Below are positions 24,174-33,478 of a stretch of 64,000 bases of DNA, piece after piece; position 1 is the stretch's first letter; each line of letters opens with the position of its first letter. The DNA lies in contig NZ_JAAXKX010000014.1 in NCBI RefSeq assembly GCF_012276755.1, positions 1 through 64,000 on the forward strand, read 5' to 3'. Source of the stretch: Marichromatium bheemlicum. Lineage in GTDB: Bacteria > Pseudomonadota > Gammaproteobacteria > Chromatiales > Chromatiaceae. Both the position numbers and the translations under genes were made by a program. Below the pieces are notes generated by a model that saw only the letters and a list, made by a program, of their open reading frames with translations, did no database searches and was not told where the DNA came from.

Positions 24174-26305
24174 GCCGGCGCACACGACGTCCGGCGGCGT
24201 TGCGCGATGCGAGTACGCAGGCGGCCCTGGTCGATGCCTTCCGCGGTGGTGATCTGTCACGCGCCGCAACCCTGGCGCGACGCCTCACTGCGACCCGTCC
24301 GGGCGCGGCCTTCGGCTGGAAGGCGCTCGGCTCGGTGTTGCTCGCCGAGGGGCGTCCGCGCGCGGCGGTGGCTGCGCTGGAGCGGGCGCTGGCGCTTTCT
24401 GGGGACGATCCCGAGTGTCGCAATACCCTGGGCCGCGCGCTGCTCGACCTGGGCGAGCCCGGGCGCGCCCTCGAGGTGCTCGAGCGCGCTCGGGCGCTGC
24501 GCCCGGCAGACCCCATGGTGCTCGGTAATCTCGGCGCCGCGCTGCAGGCGCTGGGCCGGACCGAGGCGGCGCTCGTGCCACTGGGTCGGGCCGTGGCGCT
24601 GGCACCCGATTCGGCGGCGGCGCTCAACAACCAGGCCGGTGCGTTGCTCGCGCTCGGTCGCACCGCTGTCGCGCGCCCCTTGCTGGAACGGGCGCTAGCG
24701 CTCGATCCCGAGCTGGTGCAAGCGCGCGCCAACTGGGTGCGCAGTGTCGAGACGCTGCGTCCCGACGCGTCGTCCCCGGCGTTGCGCGGCCTGTTGGTAC
24801 GGGCGCTGGATGAGTGTTGGTGCATGCCGCAGCGGCTGCTTGTACCCAGTTGTGCGCTGCTGCACGCCGAGCCGGTCATCGCCGCGGCGCTCGCGCGTGT
24901 CGCCGCGCACTGGCCGGGGGCGCCGACCCTGGCAGCGCTCGGCGGTGCTCCGGTGGTTGCGGCCCTGCTCGCCGACGCATTGATGATGGCGCTGCTGCCA
25001 CGGGTGATCCTTGGCGATGTCGGGCTCGAGCGGTTGCTGACCCTGCTGCGCCGGGCGTTGCTCATCGAGGTCGAGCAGGGACGACTCGACGCCGCCGGGC
25101 TGGCGCTGTTGGTGGCGATCGCGCAGCAGTGCGAGCTTGCCGAGTTCGTCCACGACCAGACCGATGACGAGGCCGCGCGGGTCGCGGCGCTGCGCGCGGA
25201 GCTGGCCGAGGCGCTACGCTGGCGCGCGCCCGTCGTCGCCGAGCGGGTGGCGGCGGTGGCCGCCTATCTGCCGCTCGGCTCCATCCCCTTTGCCGAACGG
25301 TTGCTCGAGCGGGAGTGGCCGGAGGAGTTGCGTCCCCTGCTCGAGCGCCAGCTCGTCGAGCCCCTGGCCGAGCGGCGCCAGCTCGAACACATCGAGCGCT
25401 GGGCGCTGACCGAGGACGTGGTGAGCCGGCGGGTACGCGCACAGTACGAGCGCAATCCCTATCCGCGCTGGCGGGTGAGCGAGCCGGTGCTGACGCCGGC
25501 GCCCGACCTGCCGGCGCTGCTGCGCCAGCGCCTGCCCGGTGTCGAGCTGGAGGGCGTGGTCTGTCCCGAGCGTCCCGAGGTGCTGGTCGCCGGCTGCGGT
25601 ACCGGCGAGCACGCGATCGCCACGGCACGCCGGTTGCGCGAGGCGCGGGTAGTGGCGGTCGATCTGTCGCTACGCAGCCTCTGCCATGCCCGCGCGCGCA
25701 GCGAGGCCCTTGGTGTCGCGGTGCGGTATGCGCAGGCCGATCTGCTGGCACTCCCGAGGCTCGGACGGCGCTTCGATCTGATCGAGGCGGTGGGGGTACT
25801 GCACCATCTCGATGATCCGGTTGCCGGCGCGCGGGCGCTCGTCGAGTGCTTGCGACCCGGTGGGGTGCTGTTGCTCGGGCTCTATAGTCAGCGCGCGCGC
25901 GAGGCGGTACGGCGGGCGCGGGTGCGGTTCGGTGATGCCGAGGCCGGTGACGGGCCGGCGCGCATCCGCTGGGCCCGTCAGCGTGTGATCGATGCCGCTG
26001 GCAGCGATGAGGTGCTGCGTCCGTTGCTCGATTCGCCGGATTTCCACTCGATGAGCGGGTGTCGCGACCTGCTGTTCCACGTCCAGGAGCATTGCTTCAC
26101 GCCCGCCGGGTTGGTTGATCTGCTCGCCGCCGCCGGGTTGGAGCTGCTCGGCGTCGAGCTTGATCCTGCCCGGCGCGCGCGCTATCGCGCCCGTTTTCCA
26201 GAGGATCCGGTGGTGGCCGATCTGACGCGGCTCGATGCCTTCGAGCGGGCCGATCCGCTGATGTTCGCCGGGATGTATCGTCTCTGGGTGCGTGTGGGCG
26301 GTTGA
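24170..26305 (+). CDS. TPR-repeat / class I SAM methyltransferase fusion
   Basis: A 711-residue fusion. Residues about 10-200 are TPR repeats (AAVAALERALALSGDDPECRNTLGRAL, then similar 34-residue units ending GDDP/PADP/APDS). A helical middle follows. A C-terminal class I methyltransferase has motif I VLVAGCGTGEHAIATA and motif IV region FDLIEAVGVLHHLDDPVAGARAL. The fusion suggests methylation of a protein or assembly recruited by the TPR arm; the substrate is unknown. The start ATG at 24170 overlaps the previous stop. Codon use is typical for the genome. Confidence 0.82.
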   Translation: MSRRTRRPAALRDASTQAALVDAFRGGDLSRAATLARRLTATRPGAAFGWKALGSVLLAEGRPRAAVAALERALALSGDDPECRNTLGRALLDLGEPGRALEVLERARALRPADPMVLGNLGAALQALGRTEAALVPLGRAVALAPDSAAALNNQAGALLALGRTAVARPLLERALALDPELVQARANWVRSVETLRPDASSPALRGLLVRALDECWCMPQRLLVPSCALLHAEPVIAAALARVAAHWPGAPTLAALGGAPVVAALLADALMMALLPRVILGDVGLERLLTLLRRALLIEVEQGRLDAAGLALLVAIAQQCELAEFVHDQTDDEAARVAALRAELAEALRWRAPVVAERVAAVAAYLPLGSIPFAERLLEREWPEELRPLLERQLVEPLAERRQLEHIERWALTEDVVSRRVRAQYERNPYPRWRVSEPVLTPAPDLPALLRQRLPGVELEGVVCPERPEVLVAGCGTGEHAIATARRLREARVVAVDLSLRSLCHARARSEALGVAVRYAQADLLALPRLGRRFDLIEAVGVLHHLDDPVAGARALVECLRPGGVLLLGLYSQRAREAVRRARVRFGDAEAGDGPARIRWARQRVIDAAGSDEVLRPLLDSPDFHSMSGCRDLLFHVQEHCFTPAGLVDLLAAAGLELLGVELDPARRARYRARFPEDPVVADLTRLDAFERADPLMFAGMYRLWVRVGG

Positions 26306-26306
26306 C

Positions 26307-29054
26307 TCAGCTCTCGCGCGGCTTGGGCGGTTGGGGTTCGGGCCGGCGGGTGAGGCGGTGCTCGAGTTGCTCGATGGCGAGCGGCGGCGCATAAAGTTCG
26401 CCCTGCGCGTGCGGGCAGCCGATGGTGAGCAGCATGTCTCGCTGTTCCTCGGTGCGTACGCCATCGGCGAGTAGCCCGATCTCGAACGATTGGGCCAGGG
26501 CGACGACCGCGTGCACCACGTCGAGATCCTCTTGGGCGCCGGGCAGATTCTCGATGAAACCTCGATGGATCTTCAGGGTGCCAACCGGCAGGCGGCGCAA
26601 TAGCGAGGGCGCGATCCAACCGGCCCCGACGTCGCGTAGGGTCAGGTGCACGCCGAGCTGGTGCAGGGTGTTGAACAGGTCGACGACCTGCTCGCTGTGC
26701 TTGAGCAACAGCCCCTCGCTGAATTCGAGTTCGAGTTGTTCGCCGACGAGTCCGTGGCTGTCGAGTGCGCGGGCGATGGTGCGGGCCAGATCGAGGCGTA
26801 ACAGCAGCGCCTCGGAGACGTTCAGCGCCAGGCGTCCGACCGGTAGGCCGCGATCGTGCCAGTGGCGGAACTGCTCACAGGCCCGGTTGAGTGTCCAGTG
26901 CCCGAGTTCGACCAAGAAGCCGCCGTCATCGGTCAGGGGCAGGAAGCGTTCCGGGGCGACCAGACCGAGCTGGGGTTGGTTCCAGCGCACCATCGCCTCG
27001 ATGCCGAACCACTGTCCGGTCTCGATGTCGACGCGCGGTTGGTAGTGGAGTTGGAACTCGCCGCGTTCGAGGCCGGCGCGAAGCTGGCCGATGATGCGTT
27101 GGCGCTCCGCCTCGGCGGCATCGCTCTGGATTGCGAGACAGCGGTAGGCGTTGCGCCCCGCCTGCTTGATGCTGCGTAACGCCGACTCAGCCTTGGCCAG
27201 CAGCAGGTCGCGGTCGCGCCCGCTGCTGGGGTCGAAGGCGATGCCGATGCTGGCGGTGACGAAGACCTCGTGCTCGCGGATGTTGAAGGGGCTGGCGAGG
27301 GTGCGCTGTAGGCGCTGGGCGATCGACTCCGCCTCCGGGACCCCGGGGATCTCCTCGAAGATCAGACCGAACTGGTTGGCGCTGAGACGGGCGAGGGTGT
27401 CGGCCGGGCGGATCTCACTACGCAGTCGCAGCGCGACCGAGCGCAGCAGCTCGTCGCCGATCTGCGGTCCGAGATGGGTATTGATATTGGCAAAGTGGTC
27501 GAGGTCGATCAGGAACAGCGCCAGGGGGGTCTGTTTGCGTTGGCGCAGCTCGATGGCATGCTCCAGCCGGGAGTGGAACAGTAGCCGGTTGGGTAGCTTG
27601 GTGAGCTGGTCGTAGTGGGCCAGATACTCGGCACGACGTGGGGTGTCGAGGGTAGCGCTGTGCTCGGCGAAGACGCCGACATAGTTGAGCAGGTTGCCGC
27701 GGGCGTCGACGATGCGGTGGATGGCCAGTCGCTGTAGATAGATCTCGCCGTCCTTGCGGCGGTTCCAGATCTCGCCGATCCAGGAGCCGTGCTTGAGCAG
27801 GTGGCGCCACATGCCGACGAAGAAGCTGCGCGGGTGCCAGTGCGAGTTGAGCAGGTTGGGGTTGCGGCCGACGACCTCGGACTCGGTGTAGCCGGTGATA
27901 CGGCTGAAGGCGGCGTTGACGGCGACGATGCAGCCCTCGGGGTCGGTGATCAGCACCCCCTCGGAGGTGGCGGCGTAGACCGCCGCCGATTGCAGCAGAC
28001 GGCGCTCGGCCTCGCGTACCAGGGTGACGTCGCGGACGTTGATCACCGCGCCGACGAGACGCCCGTCGTCGTCGTGATGCGGGGTGACGCGGATCTCGAG
28101 GTCGCGCGGTTCGCCCTCGGGACCGGGGCGCCGCAGGTCCTCGATGTATTCATGACGGTCCTCGAAGCAGCACTGCAGCGCCCGCTGCAGGAGGACGCTG
28201 AGGTCGGCGTCGATGATCACTTGCACCAGCGGCTGGTCGATGACCGCGTTGTAGTCGCGCTCGATGGCGTTGAGAAAGGCGCGGTTGGCGGCGCGAACGC
28301 GCTGTTCGGTATCGACGAAGGCGAGGCGTTCGGAGGCGGCCGAGACGATCTCGCCATAGTGCGCCAGCGCCTGCTCGGCGCGGTAGCGCTCGGTGATGTC
28401 CATCACCACCCCGCAGACCTGGGGGGCCTGTGCGCTGGCGCATGGGTCGATGTGTCCGGTGCCCTCGATCCAACACTCGTTGCCATCGGGGCGCTGCACC
28501 CGAAATCTGACCTGGATCGGGGCGTGCGATTCGGCCGCCTGTTCGAGTGCCTGCTCGACCCGCGGGCGGTCGTCGGGGTGGATACGTCTGAGCGTGTCCT
28601 CGAGCATCAGCGTCTCGGTCGGGGCCAACCCCCAGATGTCGTACCAGGTGCGGGTGACCTGGACCTGTCCGGTCGCGACCTCGAGCTGCCAGTTAGCGAC
28701 CCGGGCGAAGGCCTGGGCCTCTTCGACGGGGTGGTGCGAGGGCACGGTCGAGGTCTCGGTGACCATCACCAACCAGCGCGATTGCTGGTCCTGACAGGGC
28801 GAGAGGGTCAGGGCCGCGTCGAGTGGGCCGCTGGCCGTGATCAGTGCGGCGCGGAGGTGGCGTGGTGGGGCGTCGGGATCGAGTTCGGCGAGCCGGGCAT
28901 GGCTGGTTGGGGCGAGTAGCTCGCCGAAGGCCGTGCCGGGGAGTGACTGGGGTGTCCGGCCGAGCAGGTCGAGCAACGGGCGATTGACTTCGATGATGCG
29001 CAGGCCCTGGTCCAACAGGAGCGCCCCCATCGGGATGGCTGAGAGCAGAGACAT
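26307..29054 (-). CDS. Multi-PAS GGDEF-EAL protein with degenerate catalytic motifs
   Basis: A 915-residue cytoplasmic signalling protein without membrane segments. It has four PAS-like domains (about 1-100, 115-225, 232-345, 352-470), then GGDEF (about 480-640) and EAL (about 655-900). The GGDEF signature is SANQF (558-562), lacking the catalytic acidic pair. In the EAL domain Glu686 (EAM), Asn745 and Glu777 remain. However, the DDFG motif is RDVG (807-810), KxD is KIH (828-830) and AEGVE is ADGVR (863-867). It is therefore more likely a c-di-GMP binding effector or regulator than an enzyme. It is encoded just downstream of pilE on the same strand, suggesting a role in pilus function. Confidence 0.9.
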   Translation of the reverse strand: MSLLSAIPMGALLLDQGLRIIEVNRPLLDLLGRTPQSLPGTAFGELLAPTSHARLAELDPDAPPRHLRAALITASGPLDAALTLSPCQDQQSRWLVMVTETSTVPSHHPVEEAQAFARVANWQLEVATGQVQVTRTWYDIWGLAPTETLMLEDTLRRIHPDDRPRVEQALEQAAESHAPIQVRFRVQRPDGNECWIEGTGHIDPCASAQAPQVCGVVMDITERYRAEQALAHYGEIVSAASERLAFVDTEQRVRAANRAFLNAIERDYNAVIDQPLVQVIIDADLSVLLQRALQCCFEDRHEYIEDLRRPGPEGEPRDLEIRVTPHHDDDGRLVGAVINVRDVTLVREAERRLLQSAAVYAATSEGVLITDPEGCIVAVNAAFSRITGYTESEVVGRNPNLLNSHWHPRSFFVGMWRHLLKHGSWIGEIWNRRKDGEIYLQRLAIHRIVDARGNLLNYVGVFAEHSATLDTPRRAEYLAHYDQLTKLPNRLLFHSRLEHAIELRQRKQTPLALFLIDLDHFANINTHLGPQIGDELLRSVALRLRSEIRPADTLARLSANQFGLIFEEIPGVPEAESIAQRLQRTLASPFNIREHEVFVTASIGIAFDPSSGRDRDLLLAKAESALRSIKQAGRNAYRCLAIQSDAAEAERQRIIGQLRAGLERGEFQLHYQPRVDIETGQWFGIEAMVRWNQPQLGLVAPERFLPLTDDGGFLVELGHWTLNRACEQFRHWHDRGLPVGRLALNVSEALLLRLDLARTIARALDSHGLVGEQLELEFSEGLLLKHSEQVVDLFNTLHQLGVHLTLRDVGAGWIAPSLLRRLPVGTLKIHRGFIENLPGAQEDLDVVHAVVALAQSFEIGLLADGVRTEEQRDMLLTIGCPHAQGELYAPPLAIEQLEHRLTRRPEPQPPKPRES

Positions 29055-29127
29055 GGGATTCGATGTGCCGCCAAGGGGTCGGGTACGTGGGAGCAGGCAG
29101 GGCTACGCGGGCGTCCTGCTGCGTAAG

Positions 29128-29165
29128 TTTACGTTTCCGTAAAGATGTCATTCCCAGTCATTATA
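29128..29165 (-). promoter_or_regulatory. Promoter and operator-like repeat before GGDEF-EAL gene
   Basis: On the minus strand a TATAAT -10 box (29165-29160) lies about 105 bp upstream of the start; no good -35 was found. Downstream of it, TTTACG (29128-29133) and CGTAAA (29138-29143) form a 6-bp inverted repeat with a 4-nt spacer in a locally AT-rich patch, which could be an operator or a leader hairpin. Confidence 0.4.
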
Positions 29166-29265
29166 AGAGTTCGGGTCCGGATTCGTGTACATCCGTGCCG
29201 GTTTTCGCCAACGGGTTTTGGGTTCCGCCCCTCGGGTCTGCCCTCGTGTGTGGTGGTCTGTGGCC

Positions 29266-29706
29266 TCACCAACACTGCTCGACACTACCGCCCGTGGCGT
29301 CCTTGGCCCCGGTCTGGTTGATGCTGAGGTCGCCGCAGCGGTCTTTGTGCTGTCCGCCGCTGGTCGTCGGTGTTGCGGTCAGGGAGAAGGTGTCTCGGGT
29401 GGTGGTCAGGGCGATGGTGTAGTACCGGACGTTGCCATCCTGGGGGGCGTGCTCGAGGCTCGTCGGGAACAGGTCGGCAACCGCGCTGCCCGCCTTGTTC
29501 CGATCATAGCGATAGTTCTCGGTATAGAAGCGCTGCATCCACTGGGTACCTTCGAGTAGCACGGCACGCGCATCGGCGCGCCGTGACTTGCGGACGCTGT
29601 CCTGATAGGAGGGGTAGGCGATCGCGGCGAGGATGCCGACGATCGCCACCGCGATCAGCAGCTCGATCAGGGAGAAGCCGCTGGAGTCGGGTCTTCTGGT
29701 GCGCAT
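29266..29706 (-). CDS. pilE: Type IV minor pilin PilE-like
   Basis: A 146-residue prepilin with short leader and cleavage site GFSLIELLIAVAIVGILAAIAYP, where PilD cuts before Phe and Glu5 of the mature protein is present. The C-terminus holds two cysteines (CGDLSINQTGAKDATGGSVEQC) forming the usual D-loop. It is the last gene of fimT-pilV-pilW-pilX-pilY1-pilE, the priming complex that initiates type IV pilus assembly. The ATG at 29706 is 15 bp after the pilY1 stop. Confidence 0.92.
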   Translation of the reverse strand: MRTRRPDSSGFSLIELLIAVAIVGILAAIAYPSYQDSVRKSRRADARAVLLEGTQWMQRFYTENYRYDRNKAGSAVADLFPTSLEHAPQDGNVRYYTIALTTTRDTFSLTATPTTSGGQHKDRCGDLSINQTGAKDATGGSVEQCW

Positions 29707-29720
29707 CGTCGATGCCTCGG

Positions 29721-32700
29721 TTATCTGAGTTGACGCCAGGACTGGCGACCGCTGAACAGGTCGCCCTTCTCGCGGATCACGGCGAGGTCGCCGGTCGAAC
29801 CGCCGGCGTGCTTGTACTCGATCTCGCCGGCGGAGATCACCGACGGGGTGTCGGTGATGCCGACCTCGGACCCTCGCCCGGAGACGGCGACGGTGGCCTC
29901 GGTGATCGCAAAGGCATTGCTGGCGGCGACCTCGTCGTGTTGATCGAAGTGTTCATCGCCGTTGACGTCGAATACCGATTCGTCGAGTCGGCCGCCGGTC
30001 AGCAGATCGAGTTCCATGAGCCAGCTGGTCCCGCCGGCGTCGCAGGGTCGGTCGGAGGGCACCAGGGTCGTGAAGATGGCGCGGCCGTGGCGCAGTAGCA
30101 GGCCGCTGACCACGCGTTCGCCCAGGGCGGTGTTGGTGGGGGGGAGCAGGTCCAGGCGCCAGCCCTGGTCCGGATTGTTGCTGGTCCAGTCCGGTTCGTT
30201 GTTGGAGACCACGCGCCAGGTGAGACCGTTGCGGGCGGGCTCGGCGAGGATGCGCTGTTCGAGCAGGTCGTCGCGATCGAGATCGGAGGGGCCGTGATCC
30301 CAGATCCCGTAAAGGCTCTGGACATCGAGGGTGGCGTTGTCGCCGACCTCGTGATACTGGCCGGTGCCGAACAGGATCATGAGCCCCCCGTTGGGGTGTT
30401 CTGCGATCTCGGGCGGGCTGGTGATGGGCTGCGGGGTCCCCGAGGGGCCGGTGGCCCGAAACAGGGGCTTGCCCTGCTTGAAGGCGACCGCCCAGCCCTT
30501 GGCGTTGCTGGCCGAGAGGTCGAACTTCCACAGGTTGCCTTGTTGATCACCGGCATAGGCGGTGGTGATGAGGCGGGTTTCATCGGCGAGCAGGACGGGG
30601 CCGGCGAGCCCGTTGGGGTTGGTGCTGTCGCCGACCCCGGTATCGATGTTGGCGAGCAGGGTGCCGTCGGCGATATCGATCACCAACAATTGGGCACGCT
30701 CGCCGTCACTCTCGTAACCGTTACCGGCAACGATGACCCAGTCGCCGCTGGCCAGACGGCCAATCGTCGGTTGGATGAACTGGTTGATGGGATAGCCGAG
30801 TTCGGCGCCGGTGTACTCCCAGAGGATATCGGCCTCGGTGAAGGTGTCGGGGTCGGTGATGTCGAGTGCCAGCAGGGTACGACCCCCGGCGCCGGTCGAG
30901 GCCACCAGTACGCGTCTCCAGCTGCCGTCGATGCAGACATCAGCGGCCTGGGGTGAGCCGTCCATCAGGTATCTGTGGGTGTAGCTGGGGTCGGAGAGGG
31001 CATTGAGCCTTGGCAGCAGCGACTCCGGGACCACCGCGAAGCGCTCGATCCCGGTCTCGGCCTCGAAGGCGTGCAGCATGCCGTCGTTGGCGCCGACATA
31101 GAGCATCTTGGTGCGGGCGTCGGCGGCGATGCGAAAGGGGGTATAGGTGTCGCTGCCGGTCTCGGGGTCGGGATCGCCGCAGGTGACCTGCTCATAACCG
31201 AAGTTCATGCGACCGACATAGAGCGGGTTGGAATTGATGATGTCGCCGAGGGGGGTGCTGCGCTCACGAAAAATGTCCTCGCCGCGGACCCAAGCGAGCA
31301 TGTTCTCGCCGAGTCCGAAAGATACCAGCGTTTCCTGCTGGGTATTGTTCAGGCTGCTCCATTTCAGCGCTACGCGCTCGCCCGCGATCAGGCTGTAGAT
31401 CGCGCGGCTCGATGGGCCGGGGATCTTGCCGCTCTCGGTGGTGCTCCACAGTGCCTCGTCCTCGAGGATGCCGTCCTGGTCGCTGTCGGTGATGGTGCCG
31501 TCCTCGGCGACCTTGTAGGCGAGCAGGCGTCCGGTCCAGTCGGTGGTGTCGAACTTAGCCTGGAAGATCAGGGTGCCGGTGTTGAGTCGGGTCGAGTTGG
31601 TGGCAATGGTTGCGGCGGTGGCCGATTCGGCGGCGGCCGCGAAGATGGTCTCCAGCGCCTCGGTGAGGCTGCCGGCGTCGGTGGCGCGATAGGCCTGGTT
31701 GGTGCCGCCGCTCTCGGCGATGGTGTCGAGGGTCTCGGGGGCGGCGCCATAGGGTAGGGCGAAGCCGACGACATAGGTCTTGATGCCGATGTCGAGCAAG
31801 GCCTCGGCGGCAGCCGCCGCCTCGGCGATGGCGGCGGCCGGATCGCTGAGGTTGGTGCCGTCGGCGGCGGTCGAGGGCAGGCCGTCGCTGACCAGGATGA
31901 CGAAGTCGCGCCCGCAGGACTCGGGGAGTGGGTAGACACTGGAGGTGTAGCCTTCACTGCTGTTGTTCCAGCGGCCGGCGAAGTAGTCGTGGGCAGTGAG
32001 CAGAGTGCCCTCGATCGGGGTCAGGCCGGCGTTGCGGATGCCGCTACTGCTGCAGGGGGATGAGGCATTGGGGATGTTGCAGGCGAGCTTGGCCTTGAGG
32101 GTGTCGGCATGAGTGCGATCGAGCTTGTCGATTGGGACATGTAAATAGCCCCGCCCCGGGGAGGTGTTGGCATACCAAGTGCGGCCGACATAGGACCAGG
32201 CGAGGCGCTTGCCGAAGCTCGAAATGCCCTGTGCCAGATCGCTATCGGTGGGGTCGAGTACGGAGTCGAAGAATCTGTCGCTGTAGCCGCTTGTCGACAG
32301 GGTGTCCGGGTCATCGGCGGCAACACTATGGCCGGTCTTGCTGCGATAGCAGGTATAGCGATTGTTGCCGCCGCTGGGAAGCGTCGGGAAGCCGGCGTCG
32401 GCGTTGTAGCAGAAGGCGTTGCCCGTGTTACTGCCGGCATAGAAGGGCAGGGCGACGTTGTAATAGATGAAGTTGCCGGGGTCGGTCGGGTTGGCGATGC
32501 GAAAGCGCTTGGTGGTCGAGTCGCGGGGGCCGTCGAAGGCGTCGTCGTAGTTGCCCCAGTAGTAGCTGACGTCGTAGGGCGAGTTGTGCAGGTACCAGGC
32601 GCTGGTGCTCGACTGCTGGTAGGCCATTAGCCCCATGTTGACCGCATCGGTGTAGTTGGTGATGAGGTGTCGGATGACCTCGCGCGCGATCTCCGACTTG

Positions 32701-32912
32701 CTCTGTGGCGAGTCGCTGCCGATGGCCGAACCGTTCGGGGTCTCGTCCATGCTGTTGGAGTTGTCGAGCACCACCAGGATGTTGGCGTGGGCCGATAGCG
32801 CCAGGAACAGTGGATAGGAGGCGATCGCCGCCTGGACGCTGTTTGCGCCGAGCGCCAGGGTGCAGGTCAGGACGATGAGTGGCAGTCGAGGGCCGTGGGT
32901 TGGGGGGCGCAT
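29721..32912 (-). CDS. pilY1: Type IV pilus tip adhesin PilY1
   Basis: A 1063-residue secreted protein with a signal peptide (ALGANSVQAAI, cleavage about residue 28). A von Willebrand A domain follows, starting with the MIDAS segment ILVVLDNSNSMDE (Asp50). The C-terminal part is a modified beta-propeller (MLYVGANDGMLHAFEAETG and later LLALDITDPDTF). An Asp-rich DSDQDGILEDEALW loop is a likely calcium site. PilY1 sits at the pilus tip and controls extension, retraction and surface sensing. The start at 32912 follows GGGAGG; an upstream in-frame extension would overlap pilX. Confidence 0.93.
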   Translation of the reverse strand: MRPPTHGPRLPLIVLTCTLALGANSVQAAIASYPLFLALSAHANILVVLDNSNSMDETPNGSAIGSDSPQSKSEIAREVIRHLITNYTDAVNMGLMAYQQSSTSAWYLHNSPYDVSYYWGNYDDAFDGPRDSTTKRFRIANPTDPGNFIYYNVALPFYAGSNTGNAFCYNADAGFPTLPSGGNNRYTCYRSKTGHSVAADDPDTLSTSGYSDRFFDSVLDPTDSDLAQGISSFGKRLAWSYVGRTWYANTSPGRGYLHVPIDKLDRTHADTLKAKLACNIPNASSPCSSSGIRNAGLTPIEGTLLTAHDYFAGRWNNSSEGYTSSVYPLPESCGRDFVILVSDGLPSTAADGTNLSDPAAAIAEAAAAAEALLDIGIKTYVVGFALPYGAAPETLDTIAESGGTNQAYRATDAGSLTEALETIFAAAAESATAATIATNSTRLNTGTLIFQAKFDTTDWTGRLLAYKVAEDGTITDSDQDGILEDEALWSTTESGKIPGPSSRAIYSLIAGERVALKWSSLNNTQQETLVSFGLGENMLAWVRGEDIFRERSTPLGDIINSNPLYVGRMNFGYEQVTCGDPDPETGSDTYTPFRIAADARTKMLYVGANDGMLHAFEAETGIERFAVVPESLLPRLNALSDPSYTHRYLMDGSPQAADVCIDGSWRRVLVASTGAGGRTLLALDITDPDTFTEADILWEYTGAELGYPINQFIQPTIGRLASGDWVIVAGNGYESDGERAQLLVIDIADGTLLANIDTGVGDSTNPNGLAGPVLLADETRLITTAYAGDQQGNLWKFDLSASNAKGWAVAFKQGKPLFRATGPSGTPQPITSPPEIAEHPNGGLMILFGTGQYHEVGDNATLDVQSLYGIWDHGPSDLDRDDLLEQRILAEPARNGLTWRVVSNNEPDWTSNNPDQGWRLDLLPPTNTALGERVVSGLLLRHGRAIFTTLVPSDRPCDAGGTSWLMELDLLTGGRLDESVFDVNGDEHFDQHDEVAASNAFAITEATVAVSGRGSEVGITDTPSVISAGEIEYKHAGGSTGDLAVIREKGDLFSGRQSWRQLR

Positions 32913-32925
32913 GGCCAGGACCTCC

Positions 32926-33468
32926 CTAGCGTTGATAGACGATTTGCAGGACCACGCGCGCATTGCTGGTGCCGCCGAGGCTGCGCGTGGTGACCCGGTA
33001 ATAGCGGATGTCGGGCAATGGACCGAACTTGACGCTGGTCTCCGAGCCTGGGGCCAGTTCCTCGATGACATAGCGGGCGGGCTCGATGAGGTCGCTGATG
33101 GCGGCGCAGCCTCTGGACGCCGCGGTCCCACAGCCGTTGCTGCCGTCCCAGCAATAGTCATCGACCCAGAACCGGCCGACCTCCTGATCCGGTGAGACCG
33201 CCTGGATCAGACCCGTGGTGGAGCCATCGAACTGCGGCAGCGTGGCGGCCTGGAGAAAGCCTTCGGCCTCGCGCAGACAGGCCTCGGCACCCTGGAAGGC
33301 GAGGGTGCGCTGATGGCTGTTGCTGGCCATGGTCTCCTCCAGGCTGGTGACCCGCATCGCCGTCACTCCAGCCAGGGTCATCACCAGCAGGAAGACGAGG
33401 GAGACGATCAGGGCCACGCCCCCTTGGAAGCGTGACGGCGGTGAGCTGGAGGGCGCGGTCATGGTCAT
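32926..33468 (-). CDS. pilX: Minor pilin-like protein PilX
   Basis: A 180-residue PilX-type protein. It has the family N-terminus GVALIVSLVFLLVMTLAGVTAMRVTSLEETMASN, in which the pilin-like hydrophobic helix lacks a classic FTLIE cleavage box. The conserved segment FQGAEACLREAEGFL follows. It is part of the minor-pilin priming complex between pilW and pilY1. Two in-frame ATGs (33468 and 33462) are possible; the first is reported. Confidence 0.9.
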   Translation of the reverse strand: MTMTAPSSSPPSRFQGGVALIVSLVFLLVMTLAGVTAMRVTSLEETMASNSHQRTLAFQGAEACLREAEGFLQAATLPQFDGSTTGLIQAVSPDQEVGRFWVDDYCWDGSNGCGTAASRGCAAISDLIEPARYVIEELAPGSETSVKFGPLPDIRYYRVTTRSLGGTSNARVVLQIVYQR

Positions 33469-33478
33469 CGCGTGTGTC

